DNA of 64,000 bases, taken from NCBI GenBank assembly GCA_017473865.1, contig JAFUJB010000002.1:1-64000 (forward strand), read 5' to 3'. Both the position numbers and the translations under genes were made by a program. How positions within the stretch are numbered: position 1 is the first letter of the stretch; every line of letters begins with the position of its first letter. This DNA is from Clostridia bacterium. GTDB taxonomy: Bacteria > Bacillota > Clostridia > Oscillospirales > CAG-272. Below, piece by piece: positions 1 through 8,894 of the stretch. The notes under the pieces are model-generated. The model did no database searches and was not told the DNA's origin. It saw nothing but the letters and a program-made list of their open reading frames with translations.

Positions 1-2493
1 AGTTACTGCATATCCATTTTCAACGAAATACCATTGACCGTCTACAAGTCTCCATCCGTTTTCCGTATAGTAGAAATAGCCGTCTCCGGTAATATATGCA
101 AGACCTACGCTGTCTTCTACAAAGCCGTTTGTTACCATAGCTCCTGTTTCGGACAAGTAACACCAACCCACGCTATCAGCTCTCCACGCGTTTGTTACAG
201 CATAGCCGTTTTCAACATAGTACCAAGTTCCGTAGTAGTCAACCCAGCCGTTCGTATCATAGTAGAAGTATCCGTTTTTTGTAATATATGCCCAACCAAC
301 GCTGTCTCTTACGAATGCATCGATTACCCATTTGCCTTCTTCGTCGAGGAAACACCAGCCCGTGCTGTCTTCTCTCCAAGCGTTTACTACTTTTTCATCA
401 TTTTCATAGTAGTACCAAATACCGCCTTCTTGTTGCCAACCGTTCTTTTCAAAACTGTTTGAATTGTGGTATACGCCGTCCCAGTAACCACTATCGTCAA
501 GCCAGCACCAGCCAACGCTATCTTTCAACCACACGTTTGTAAGCATAGCTCCGTCTTCGCCAAGGTAGCACCAGCCTATGCTGTCGAGCCGCCAAGTATT
601 TATTACGGCGTAGCCGTTTTCGAGGAAATACCACGTATCATTGTGGTATAACCAATTGTTTCTGCCTTTGAAATAACCGTCGTCTTCGATATATGCAAGA
701 CCTATGTTATCTCTTACGAAAGTATCTTTAACATATTTGCCGTTTTCATCGAGGTAGCGTCGACCGCCGAAATCCGTTGCCCACGCATTTTCGAGACGGT
801 AACCGTTTTCAATATAGTAGCGATCATTCTCGTAATTGAGCCAACCGGTAACGTCGGTGAAAATGCCGCTTTCGTTAACGTATGCCCATCTGTCGCCGTC
901 TTTTATAAAGCTGAAGTAAACTTTGTAACCGTTTTCGTCGCAATAGAAACGTTCGCCAAAGCAGGTAACCCAGCTGTTACGTACGCGGTAGCCGTCTTCG
1001 CCAACAAAAACAGGGAAGTTACCGGTGTCTTTATATACCCAATCATTTGTAACCAAAACGCCGTTGTAGCCGAGATATCTTTCGCCGTGTTCAGCCATTC
1101 TCCAGGCATCTCTCACGAGCATATTGTCTTCGTAATAATACCAGTTATTGTTTTCAAATATCCAACCGTTCGGGCGGTTATGGCCACAATGTATACAAAC
1201 CTCGCTCTGATCGTCGGCGTATTCATGATCTCCCACATATCTTGTAAAACTGCAGTTTTCGCAGGTGGAGTCGCATTTATTTAAAAAGAAGTGAAGTGTT
1301 CCTTCGGAATCCTCTTCAAAAATATTGAAGAAATTATCGCGTCCGTATTCTGTTGCAGTACACACGGGAACAGAGAAGTCGCAGTTTGACCAATCGTGAT
1401 GAAGCTCAGTCATCTGAGTGTCAGTTAAATTAAAATATTGAGAATATGCTGCGCCTTCTTCGCCGCCAATGGGGTCGTCAAAGGTGATATCGCATTGATA
1501 CCACTCTCCGCCGATCTTTACTGCGTTCCACTTATGTCCTCCGCCCGCAGTGCCGATAACGCCCGTGCAGGGAATACCTACAGCCTTACAAAGAGTTTGG
1601 AATGCTTCCGCATACGATTCGCATACGCCGTAACCGTTTACCAATATGCCGTATGCCGTCCAGTTATCGTTTGCAAGCCCGTCCCAAAGCTTGTTGTTAA
1701 CAGCATCAAGATTATAATAAGAATTACGGAGAATTTTCGCATAAACGAGTCTTTCTTTGACTACGTCAGGAGCATTCGAGGGAATAGTTGAGATAAAGGT
1801 ATCTACTGTTTGGTCAAACGTAGCTTTTTTGTCGAGTATTCTTGATTTGAGTTCCTCTGTAAGTTCTCCACGTCCATACCCTGAACTATCGCCGTCATTA
1901 TTGCCAATTGAATATGTAATTGATATAGAGTATTTGTTTGTGCCCTCAGTGTAGATAGCGCATGTGCTTGCCGCGTAAAAATATTGAGGATTATCAAAAA
2001 GATAGCCGAAATAGAAGGTAGAAGCCTCAGTGCCGTCTGCGAAAGAAAACGTTTCTGTTCTTTCACCAAGATTATCTAAAGTTTGTGCAAACGAACGGTA
2101 AAATGCCTTATATTCATCGTTATACAATGAATAAAGATAATTTTGTTCTATAGCCACGGGTGTGTGCTGTTGATTTGTTGTATAAGAATAGTCGGGGAGT
2201 TTGGTCGAATATTGTGGCTGCCTGTTGACAGTTACAACGTTCTGCTCATCAAGTATTTCGCCGAGGGTTATGCTTGACGCCAAGGGTGAGAGTTCGACTA
2301 CCTTAGTGCCGTCACTATATTCGGTTACAGTTGAATTCTGCTCTATGTATTCAGAAAACGAGTCAAGTATAGCCTGAGATTTCGCGTCCTTGCCCGTTGT
2401 AAGCTCAACGTTTTGGGCATCAAGTGCAAAAAGCACCATAGCTGACATAATCAGAAAAATAGTGCAAATAACGAAAATCAATGACCTTTTCAA
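1..2493 (-). CDS. Secreted transglutaminase-like protein with cell-wall-binding-type repeats (C-terminus cut by window edge)
   Basis: The reading frame is open for 831 codons from a TTG at 2493 to the left edge, so the 3' end is missing. The TTG is preceded by AAGGAG at 2503-2508 with 8-base spacing; an in-frame ATG at 2502 would overlap that site. Residues 1-25 form a signal peptide or anchor. A transglutaminase-like core carries Cys291 (motif GVCESYAEAF), His320 (GGGHKWNAV) and Asp335 (YQCDITFDD), the expected papain-like triad and spacing. Residues about 406-435 hold five Cys in CxxC-like pairs, possibly a small zinc knuckle. From about residue 440 onward there are tandem aromatic repeats of the NGW...WYYxENGY type, as in choline/cell-wall-binding modules. 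Likely an extracellular enzyme or peptidase held on the envelope; the substrate is unknown. Confidence 0.85.
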   Translation of the reverse strand, partial: MKRSLIFVICTIFLIMSAMVLFALDAQNVELTTGKDAKSQAILDSFSEYIEQNSTVTEYSDGTKVVELSPLASSITLGEILDEQNVVTVNRQPQYSTKLPDYSYTTNQQHTPVAIEQNYLYSLYNDEYKAFYRSFAQTLDNLGERTETFSFADGTEASTFYFGYLFDNPQYFYAASTCAIYTEGTNKYSISITYSIGNNDGDSSGYGRGELTEELKSRILDKKATFDQTVDTFISTIPSNAPDVVKERLVYAKILRNSYYNLDAVNNKLWDGLANDNWTAYGILVNGYGVCESYAEAFQTLCKAVGIPCTGVIGTAGGGHKWNAVKIGGEWYQCDITFDDPIGGEEGAAYSQYFNLTDTQMTELHHDWSNCDFSVPVCTATEYGRDNFFNIFEEDSEGTLHFFLNKCDSTCENCSFTRYVGDHEYADDQSEVCIHCGHNRPNGWIFENNNWYYYEDNMLVRDAWRMAEHGERYLGYNGVLVTNDWVYKDTGNFPVFVGEDGYRVRNSWVTCFGERFYCDENGYKVYFSFIKDGDRWAYVNESGIFTDVTGWLNYENDRYYIENGYRLENAWATDFGGRRYLDENGKYVKDTFVRDNIGLAYIEDDGYFKGRNNWLYHNDTWYFLENGYAVINTWRLDSIGWCYLGEDGAMLTNVWLKDSVGWCWLDDSGYWDGVYHNSNSFEKNGWQQEGGIWYYYENDEKVVNAWREDSTGWCFLDEEGKWVIDAFVRDSVGWAYITKNGYFYYDTNGWVDYYGTWYYVENGYAVTNAWRADSVGWCYLSETGAMVTNGFVEDSVGLAYITGDGYFYYTENGWRLVDGQWYFVENGYAVT

Positions 2494-2581
2494 AAGAATC
2501 ATCTCCTTAAATATTATTACGTATATGATTATACAACTGTAAATCAAAAAAGTCAAATGTAATAAAAGACAATGAGAATCG

Positions 2582-2610
2582 TTTACATTAAAGCGGCGGT
2601 GTGGTATAAT
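2582..2610 (+). promoter_or_regulatory. Sigma-A promoter of the 2633 gene
   Basis: TTTACA (2582-2587), 17-base spacer, TATAAT (2605-2610), 22 bases before the ATG. Confidence 0.7.
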
Positions 2611-2632
2611 AAAATAAAGTGAGGTGTTTAAG

Positions 2633-3142
2633 ATGGATTCACAAGGACAAAATTTATTTGACATCAAAAAAATTTCTTCTGAAATACAACAACTTTTGCC
2701 CGATATTGAATGGGAAATAGATTCCGGTTTTGATTATATTTCCTTGACTTATCCAAATGTTAAAAACCCACGCTTTCCTTTAATTGTTTCCATAAACGAG
2801 GAAGAAGGTATTTTCGTCGATTTAAGTAATTGCGGTGGTATTTTAGAATGTCATTCCGATGTTTCTGAAGTAGTCGAACTTATTCAAGACGTACTTAATG
2901 ATAAACTGGCAGTAGCAATTGCCTATCCTGATGAAGAAAAATTTGAAAAACAAATACGATATTCAATGATGGCTTCTTATGTGTTAGACAACAGTGAAGA
3001 TATATCCGATTTTGAAAATTTCATTAGTAGAATCTCTAAACCGCGTTCTTTTCTTAATAGACTGAATGTCTTTGCGTTTCATGGAATTATTGAAGTTTCC
3101 AACTGGTCGGGAAGCAGATATTATAAGTTTTATCGCAAATAG
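2633..3142 (+). CDS. Hypothetical protein, 169 residues
   Basis: I do not recognise this family. The start is placed at ATG 2633 because GAGGTG lies at 2621-2626; a GTG at 2624 would overlap that site. The product is acidic, soluble and without signal peptide or membrane segment, with alternating strand- and helix-like stretches. It has its own sigma-A promoter and a strong terminator at 3143-3171, so it is a monocistronic unit. It sits directly outside the left spoVAC-fragment boundary of the radical SAM cassette. Codon use is AT-rich compared with the core genes. No function is proposed. Confidence 0.75.
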   Translation: MDSQGQNLFDIKKISSEIQQLLPDIEWEIDSGFDYISLTYPNVKNPRFPLIVSINEEEGIFVDLSNCGGILECHSDVSEVVELIQDVLNDKLAVAIAYPDEEKFEKQIRYSMMASYVLDNSEDISDFENFISRISKPRSFLNRLNVFAFHGIIEVSNWSGSRYYKFYRK

Positions 3143-3171
3143 AAATCGTCGCCATCTCGGCGACGATTTTT
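3143..3171 (+). terminator. Terminator after the 2633 gene
   Basis: Perfect 11-bp stem AAATCGTCGCC/GGCGACGATTT, 5-base loop, then TT. It may also serve the minus-strand spoVAC fragment. Confidence 0.8.
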
Positions 3172-3173
3172 GG

Positions 3174-3305
3174 TTAAAACAATGTCGTTATCCAATAAAT
3201 CAAGCCGTAAACCACACTCGCCACGGTACCATACACAATAACAGGCCCAGCTATTGTAAACATCTTCGCACCGACGCCCAAGACAAAGCCCTCTGCTGAT
3301 GTCAT
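3174..3305 (-). pseudogene. spoVAC: 3'-terminal fragment of a second spoVAC
   Basis: Read on the minus strand, this stretch encodes the last 41 or so residues of SpoVAC (LGVGAKMFTIAGPVIVYG... to ...WITTLF) and the stop. It differs from the intact copy at 8387-8839 by only two residues in that region. The DNA is identical over the last 38 bp examined (3184-3221 versus 8397-8434), then diverges mainly at third codon positions. Nothing homologous to the rest of the gene lies upstream. Because the differences are mostly synonymous, this copy evolved as an intact gene until recently. It forms a direct repeat with the intact gene around the 3398-8323 cassette. Confidence 0.85.
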
Positions 3306-3332
3306 CTTAGGACACACCAGTTTTGGGGTCTA

Positions 3333-3361
3333 TTTACTTTCGAAGCAAAATATGGTATAAT
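3333..3361 (+). promoter_or_regulatory. Sigma-A promoter of the permease/radical SAM operon
   Basis: TTTACT (3333-3338), 17-base spacer, TATAAT (3356-3361). No terminator-like hairpin or riboswitch is visible in the short leader before ATG 3398. Confidence 0.7.
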
Positions 3362-3397
3362 TGTAATCACACTTTGAAAAAAGGATAATAACCATAT

Positions 3398-4546
3398 ATG
3401 AAAAATAAAAAACTTACATTTCTGGAATCACTCATGTTGGTGGCTGGTGCAGGTATCGGAACGGGAATTTTGACCATTCCGTACGCCATCGTTAAAATTG
3501 GTGTGTTCGGTACACTTGTTGCTCTCGTATTTGCTTATGCAGCGAGTGCATTTATGTATCTGATCATCGCGGATCTTACGCGTAATTCCGAGAAACCCGA
3601 AGATCTCCTTGCAATTCTTAACGAGCATCTATTCAGTGGAAAGGGTAAAAAAGCTCTTAACATTGCTTTTCTCGTTCTGCTCGTGCTTCTTTTACTTGAG
3701 AACTTGGTCGTATATATTCTTTGTGCCGGCAATGTGCTGACGGATCTGTTGGGTTTGAATGACACGGTTACAAAAATTATATTCTACACTCTCGCATCTG
3801 TTGTGATTGTTTTTGGTGTTAAGGGTATGGGCGTTGGTGAAAAGCTCTCTATGCTATTAATTGGCGGCGTCGTTCTTGTGCTGATGGTGTTGTCGTTCAT
3901 CAACGTAAAAGGTTCGCTGAACTTTTCCTTTGGCACACCAAACACCGTTTTTGCTGTGTACGGTCTTTTTATGTTTGCCTTTTCCGCTATTTTTTCGATC
4001 ATTCAAGTTTGCAACCATATCGAAAAGAAGGAACAAACGGGTAAGGCTATCATTGGCGGTCTTACTCTCAACGCGTTGATTACGGCTGCATTTGCCGTTG
4101 CGGTCATACTTGGCTCTGACACGGTTACCGAAATCGCTACCATCGGTCTTGCCCAGAGCATCGGAATCCCTGTTGTAAGGATTCTGTGCTCACTCCTTGT
4201 ATTACTTGCTATGTTTACTTCCTTTTGGTCAAGTGGATTCGCCTTTTCGGATGTTGTAAGCGGACAATTTGGACTATCCACAAAGATCTCTTGGTTCATC
4301 GCAACTGTTCCTTCACTGATCATTGCCGTACTTCTTCCACTTGGAATACTTGATTATGTTCAAATCGGTGCAGGCGCACTCTCTATCGTTCTCGTTATTG
4401 TTGTTCTACCTGCCTATTTCAATGCCGTAAAAAATCCAAAACAAAAACTTTTACTCGGCAAATTTTCACGAAACAAAGTTATGATTTCCGCCATCGCTGT
4501 AGCAATCGTTCTCATGGCGATTTCTTCGTTTATTCCGATCAACTGA
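3398..4546 (+). CDS. Aromatic amino acid-type permease (HAAAP/APC superfamily)
   Basis: A 382-residue integral membrane protein with about 11 hydrophobic segments. The N-terminus has the glycine-rich GAGIGTGILTIPYA signature of the hydroxy/aromatic amino acid permease group in the APC superfamily, which imports Trp, Tyr, Ser or Thr with protons. AAGGAT lies 11 bases before the ATG. It is the first gene of a tight operon with two cobalamin-binding radical SAM enzymes and a GNAT-like protein, so it may bring in the substrate or export the product of that pathway. The substrate cannot be read from the sequence. Family assignment is good; specificity is unknown. Confidence 0.8.
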   Translation: MKNKKLTFLESLMLVAGAGIGTGILTIPYAIVKIGVFGTLVALVFAYAASAFMYLIIADLTRNSEKPEDLLAILNEHLFSGKGKKALNIAFLVLLVLLLLENLVVYILCAGNVLTDLLGLNDTVTKIIFYTLASVVIVFGVKGMGVGEKLSMLLIGGVVLVLMVLSFINVKGSLNFSFGTPNTVFAVYGLFMFAFSAIFSIIQVCNHIEKKEQTGKAIIGGLTLNALITAAFAVAVILGSDTVTEIATIGLAQSIGIPVVRILCSLLVLLAMFTSFWSSGFAFSDVVSGQFGLSTKISWFIATVPSLIIAVLLPLGILDYVQIGAGALSIVLVIVVLPAYFNAVKNPKQKLLLGKFSRNKVMISAIAVAIVLMAISSFIPIN

Positions 4547-4570
4547 TTGCAGAAAGGATTTTAATTTACT

Positions 4571-5920
4571 ATGAAAATAGCGTTACTTTCACCAGCAGGC
4601 GCGATGCACAGATATAACGGTATGTTTCACAAGGGGCTTCACTATGCGCCCATAACGCTTGCGCTCCTCGCCGCGCTTGTCCCGGAGGAACTTAAAGCCG
4701 AGGTCGTGATCTATGATGAAACTGCTGAAGCAATTCCGCTTGACACTGATGCCGACATTATTGCTATTACCTGCATTACGGGCACTTCGTCAAGATGCTA
4801 CCGCTATGCCGACTACTTCCGGAGCGTTGGAAAAACGGTGCTTCTCGGCGGTGTTCATCCTACACTCATGCCCGATGAAGCAGCAAAACACGCTGATGCC
4901 GTTCTCACAGGTCTTGGAGAAAAGACCTTTCCGCAGGCTCTACTCGATATCCGTGACGGATGTCTGAAGCCAATATATCGCGGAGAAGGCTGTCCAGATA
5001 TTGCTGGAAGACCCCTACCCCGAAAAGATCTGCTCAACAAGAAAAAATATATAACCCTCAACACCGTAGAAGCGGTAAGAGGTTGTAATCACTCATGCAC
5101 CTTCTGCGCCTATCCTGCAGCATTTGGTAAGGGGGTCATCACACGTCCCATTGCGGACGTCATTGCAGAGATTAAGACGTTCAAGGGAAAAGAGGTCATC
5201 TTTCCCGATGTGAATCTGATTTCTGACTTGGAATACGCCAAGGAGCTTTTCACGGCCATGATTCCCCTTAAAAAGTGGTGGATGGGGCTGACAACTACAG
5301 CTATTGGCCACAATGATGAATTGCTCGATATCTTCCAAAAAAGTGGCTGTAAAGGCATTCTCATAGGCTTTGAATCAGTCAATCAAGAAACGCAGCAAGG
5401 TATACATAAGGGGGTTAACCACGTTGAAGAATACAAGGAACTGATGGACAAGCTTCATCGCAGAGGTATTATGGTTATGGGTTGCTTTGCCTTTGGTGCG
5501 GACGAAGACGGCCCCGACGTATTCAAACGCACCGTTGAACTTTGTATCGAAGCCAGGATTGACCTGCCGCGTTTTTCTATCATCACACCTTTTCCTGGTA
5601 CGGAATTCTACCGCGAGCTTGATAGTCGGGGTCGTATCATAGAACGCGATTTTGCTATGTATGATGTCGAACACTGCGTATATCAGCCAAAGCAGATGAC
5701 CAAAGAAGAGCTGGAAGCAGGTGTCGCATGGGCATGGAAAGAAACCTACTCTTGGAAAAGTATTTGGAAACGGCTTGATCTAACTAAATTTAGAACCATG
5801 AAAAGCCTTTATATGCTCGTCAATATTGGGTACAGAAAATATGCAAAAGGATTTGAAATATTCGGTGCAGATATTATGACGGATAACAGCGATATTCCTA
5901 TGCCGAAAGGAGAAAAGTAA
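4571..5920 (+). CDS. Cobalamin-binding-domain radical SAM enzyme (class B-like), first copy
   Basis: A 449-residue protein. Residues 1-130 look like a B12-binding Rossmann domain (DADIIAITCITG..., LLGGVHPTLMPDEA), and as in many class B enzymes there is no DxHxxG loop. Residues 165-380 are a radical SAM barrel with the 4Fe-4S motif CNHSCTFC (Cys172, Cys176, Cys179), followed by GFESVNQETQ and ITPFPGTEFY. Relatives include class B methyltransferases and BchE/HpnJ-type ring or carbon-skeleton enzymes. The start has GAAAGGA 9-10 bases upstream. It lies 24 bases after the permease and 1 base before the second radical SAM gene, implying coordinated production. The reaction is unknown. Confidence 0.9.
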   Translation: MKIALLSPAGAMHRYNGMFHKGLHYAPITLALLAALVPEELKAEVVIYDETAEAIPLDTDADIIAITCITGTSSRCYRYADYFRSVGKTVLLGGVHPTLMPDEAAKHADAVLTGLGEKTFPQALLDIRDGCLKPIYRGEGCPDIAGRPLPRKDLLNKKKYITLNTVEAVRGCNHSCTFCAYPAAFGKGVITRPIADVIAEIKTFKGKEVIFPDVNLISDLEYAKELFTAMIPLKKWWMGLTTTAIGHNDELLDIFQKSGCKGILIGFESVNQETQQGIHKGVNHVEEYKELMDKLHRRGIMVMGCFAFGADEDGPDVFKRTVELCIEARIDLPRFSIITPFPGTEFYRELDSRGRIIERDFAMYDVEHCVYQPKQMTKEELEAGVAWAWKETYSWKSIWKRLDLTKFRTMKSLYMLVNIGYRKYAKGFEIFGADIMTDNSDIPMPKGEK

Positions 5921-5921
5921 A

Positions 5922-7262
5922 ATGAAAATAACCTTTATACTTCCTGCAATAGGAAAAAAGCCGGGGCAGAAATATTTGCGCAGTTGGCTGATGGAACCAC
6001 TCACTATTGCTGTGCTTAACTCTATGATTCCCGAAGTTTATGAACGAGAATTTTTTGACGATAGAATTGAAAACATCAATTACGACACAAATACCGATAT
6101 CGTTTTTATCACGGTTGAGACCTACACCGCTAAAAGAGCATATTTTATCGCGTCCGAGTTTCAAAAGCGCGGTAAGAAGGTCGTTATGGGCGGTTATCAC
6201 GTAACCCTTTGTCCTGAAGAAGTATCCGAGAACGCAGATGCTATTATGGTTGGCAACGCAGACCGTATCATTTCTTCTGTTATTAGCGACCTTGAAGCAG
6301 GAACTTTACAGAAACGCTATGACGGCGGTACTTGCATTGCCTACAAAATGCCAAACAGAAGCATTTATGCCGATAAGATGAAGAAATACCTACCCGTATC
6401 CCTTGTAGAAACAGGGCGCGGATGTTATCACAACTGTGAGTTTTGCTCTATCGCACAATATTATCATTCGCATTACATACACAGAGATGTCACAGATATC
6501 ATCAACGAGATCAAATCCTGCAAGCACAAGATATTTTTCTTCGTGGACGACAGTATATTTTCGGATAAAGCCTTTGCACGTGAACTGTTTAAAGAATTGA
6601 AAAAGCTCAATATTATTTGGACAACTCAGATCACTCTTGACATCGCAAGAGACGAAGAAATGCTCCGTTTGATGAAGGAAAGCGGATGTGAGATGGTACT
6701 TATCGGATTTGAATCCATTGAGAGCGATAATCTCAAACAAATGAACAAAGGCTGGACAGAACGCCTTGGGGAGAGAGATGCTTTGATACAGAAGATACAC
6801 GATGTGGGCATCGGCATATATGCAAGCTTTGTTTTCGGCTTTGACTCGGACAACGAGGACACTTTTAAAGCGACGCTTGACTTCTGTCAAAAGCATCAGT
6901 TTTTCGTTGTTGCATTCAACCACCTTTTAATTTTTCCCAACACAAAGACTTATGATTCCTTCAAGGCGGATAATCGTTTGATTTCTGAGAAATGGTGGTT
7001 GCAAAGAGGATATACCTTCGGCACGATCACGTTTACTCCCAAGCAGTTGACGCCCGAATCACTGCGTACATTCTGCAAGCAGTATAAAAAAGAGTTTTTT
7101 CGATTTGGTTCGATTTTTAAACGTGGTAGAACTATGTTATCCAGAACCAACCGCTTTATGATCAATATTGCTTTTTGGTTTATCAATATACTTTTCCATT
7201 TTGAAGTTGATAAGCGGGCAGGAATTCCAATCGGTGAAAATTTAGAGGAAAGCAAAAAATGA
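5922..7262 (+). CDS. Cobalamin-binding-domain radical SAM enzyme, second copy
   Basis: A 446-residue protein with the same architecture as its upstream neighbour: B12-binding-like N-domain (VVMGGYHVTLCPEE near residue 90) and a radical SAM domain with CYHNCEFC (Cys168, Cys172, Cys175), then GFESIESDNLKQMNKG. Outside the motifs the two proteins are clearly different, so they probably do successive or distinct steps rather than being a fresh duplication. It starts 1 base after the previous stop, with AAAGGAGAAAAG just upstream, and overlaps the next gene by 4 bases (ATGA), a sign of translational coupling. The substrate is not predictable. Confidence 0.9.
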   Translation: MKITFILPAIGKKPGQKYLRSWLMEPLTIAVLNSMIPEVYEREFFDDRIENINYDTNTDIVFITVETYTAKRAYFIASEFQKRGKKVVMGGYHVTLCPEEVSENADAIMVGNADRIISSVISDLEAGTLQKRYDGGTCIAYKMPNRSIYADKMKKYLPVSLVETGRGCYHNCEFCSIAQYYHSHYIHRDVTDIINEIKSCKHKIFFFVDDSIFSDKAFARELFKELKKLNIIWTTQITLDIARDEEMLRLMKESGCEMVLIGFESIESDNLKQMNKGWTERLGERDALIQKIHDVGIGIYASFVFGFDSDNEDTFKATLDFCQKHQFFVVAFNHLLIFPNTKTYDSFKADNRLISEKWWLQRGYTFGTITFTPKQLTPESLRTFCKQYKKEFFRFGSIFKRGRTMLSRTNRFMINIAFWFINILFHFEVDKRAGIPIGENLEESKK

Positions 7263-8323
7263 GCGAGTTAAAATGCAAGGCGTCAGCTACCGACGGTAGA
7301 GAGATACTACAGATTCTTGAAAGCTCCGCTGCCAAGGGCAATATTGAACTTTTATATACCCGCCGTCCCGATGCTTATGAATCTTATATGAAAGAGTCGG
7401 GCGAGGCGCGTGTGTTTGTTTCAAAAGCCGGAGATCGTACCATTGGCACTTGTGCTGAAATTATACGCGAAGTATATATAAATGGTGAGATATGCAAAGC
7501 CGCCTATATTTGTGGGCTGAAAAAAGATGCAGCATACAACGGAGGCATTGGATTTGGAGCAAGATTTATCAGAGAACTCTGGCGTGATGATATAGATTGT
7601 TATTACTGCTCGGTAGTATCGGATAATAAAGATGCTCAAAAAATGTTTAAAAAAAGCACGCGCATCGTTTCGATGAAACCTATTACCGAATATACCACGT
7701 TTATCTTGAATACAAAAATCAAAGTAAGATCACCTATACATGATCTCACTTTTAGAAAAGCCACTGAAAACGACCTTAAAACGCTTATTGAATTTCTAAA
7801 TAAGCAGGGACGGAAAAATGACCTTTTCCCTGTAATAACATCACTTGAACAGTTTCACAATCTAACACATGAAAATTTTTATATTCTAAGTAAAGATAAT
7901 CAGATTGTTGCAACTGCTGCACTTTGGAATCAAACAGGATACAAACAATATGTCGTAAAAAAATACCGCAAAATAATGAAATTGGCTTGTATAGCTAATC
8001 CCATTCTATCTCTTTTAGGCTACATTAAACTTCCAAAGGAAAATGTAACGCTTGATTTTCCTATGCTCTCGTTTTTCGTAAGTGAAAATGACAACCCAAA
8101 ATACTATCGCATTTTTCTCAACGAGGTGAAACGCGAGGTTAGCAAGAAATACAAAATGTTTGTAATTGGACTACCCAAAAAACATTTTGCTTGGCCAATA
8201 TTCAAGAGTATGCCATCTATCCATTTCGATACAACGATATACGAAGTAACTTTCCCTTGGGGCAAGCAAGGCTGCAAGAAAATAAGTGCTGATAATATAT
8301 ACCCAGAATGTGCCTTGCTGTAA
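7259..8323 (+). CDS. GNAT-like acyltransferase, possibly tandem domains
   Basis: A 354-residue soluble protein. The N-terminal half resembles a GNAT fold: an acetyl-CoA pyrophosphate-loop-like YNGGIGFGA at about residues 93-101 and a following SDNKDAQKMFKK helix typical of motif B. The C-terminal half (from about residue 160, LTFRKATENDLKTL) begins like a second GNAT domain but lacks a clear motif A. It overlaps the preceding radical SAM gene by 4 bases (ATGA), so it is the last gene of the operon and is followed by a terminator. It could acylate the product of the radical SAM enzymes; that is inference. Confidence 0.65.
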   Translation: MSELKCKASATDGREILQILESSAAKGNIELLYTRRPDAYESYMKESGEARVFVSKAGDRTIGTCAEIIREVYINGEICKAAYICGLKKDAAYNGGIGFGARFIRELWRDDIDCYYCSVVSDNKDAQKMFKKSTRIVSMKPITEYTTFILNTKIKVRSPIHDLTFRKATENDLKTLIEFLNKQGRKNDLFPVITSLEQFHNLTHENFYILSKDNQIVATAALWNQTGYKQYVVKKYRKIMKLACIANPILSLLGYIKLPKENVTLDFPMLSFFVSENDNPKYYRIFLNEVKREVSKKYKMFVIGLPKKHFAWPIFKSMPSIHFDTTIYEVTFPWGKQGCKKISADNIYPECALL

Positions 8324-8352
8324 ATATTGCTCTTGAAATCAAAAGCAACATA

Positions 8353-8383
8353 AAAATGCTTGACCAACTTGGTCAAGCATTTT
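8353..8383. terminator. Bidirectional terminator between cassette and spoVAC
   Basis: Perfect 13-bp stem AAAATGCTTGACC/GGTCAAGCATTTT with a 5-base loop. The A/T flanks let it serve the cassette on plus and spoVAC on minus. Confidence 0.85.
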
Positions 8384-8386
8384 GTG

Positions 8387-8839
8387 TTAGAATAGCGTCG
8401 TTATCCAATAAATCAAGCCGTAAACCACACTCGCTACAGTACCATACACAATCACCGGCCCCGCAATAGTAAACATCTTTGCGCCGACGCCGAGGATATA
8501 TCCCTCCGCTTTTGTGTCGAGGGCAGGGGATACGACCGCGTTTGCAAATCCCGTTATGGGAACTAGTGTTCCTGCGCCCGCGTGTTTTGCAAGCTTGTCA
8601 AAAACTCCGACAGAGGTAAAAAATGCCGAAAGAAAAATTAGCGTTACGGGAACAAGTATTTTTACGGTATCTTCCTTTAAACCAATTTTTAGATAGAAAT
8701 TGAACATAAGTTCCGCAAATGAACAGATAAGTCCCCCCACAATAAAGGCTTTTACACAGTCAAGCAAAAGGGGGGATTTTTGCGCGGTCTTGTCTGCATA
8801 TTTTTGATATTGTGTTTTCTTGTTGCTGATATCAATCAC
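8387..8839 (-). CDS. spoVAC: Stage V sporulation protein AC
   Basis: A 150-residue membrane protein matching SpoVAC: N-terminal YQKYADKTAQKSPLLLDCVKAF, then GGLICSFAELMF, FFTSVGVFDKLAKHAGAG, VPITGFANAVVSPALD and AKMFTIAGPVIVYG. SpoVAC belongs to the SpoVA channel that moves dipicolinic acid through the inner forespore membrane. The best start is GTG 8839, directly against AAAGGAG, which is unusually close, so the start is less certain than the identity. CATACTA at 8868-8874 (minus strand) resembles a forespore sigma-G -10 element, but I see no good -35. No spoVAD or spoVAE lies beside it, so the usual operon is split here. Its 3' end is repeated at 3174-3305. Confidence 0.93.
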   Translation of the reverse strand: MIDISNKKTQYQKYADKTAQKSPLLLDCVKAFIVGGLICSFAELMFNFYLKIGLKEDTVKILVPVTLIFLSAFFTSVGVFDKLAKHAGAGTLVPITGFANAVVSPALDTKAEGYILGVGAKMFTIAGPVIVYGTVASVVYGLIYWITTLF

Positions 8840-8894
8840 TCCTTTTTTTAAATCTTTTTTTCAAATCTAGTATGTACAGATTTTTTTAAAATAT

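Noticed and set aside
1-1160. Tandem repeats considered as a CRISPR array
   Set aside because: The periodicity is of codons encoding aromatic wall-binding repeats; repeats diverge and no spacer pattern or cas gene exists.
34-1954. Short plus-strand frames in the first 2 kb
   Set aside because: They mirror the repeat-rich minus-strand transglutaminase gene, which is open for 831 codons and has the triad.
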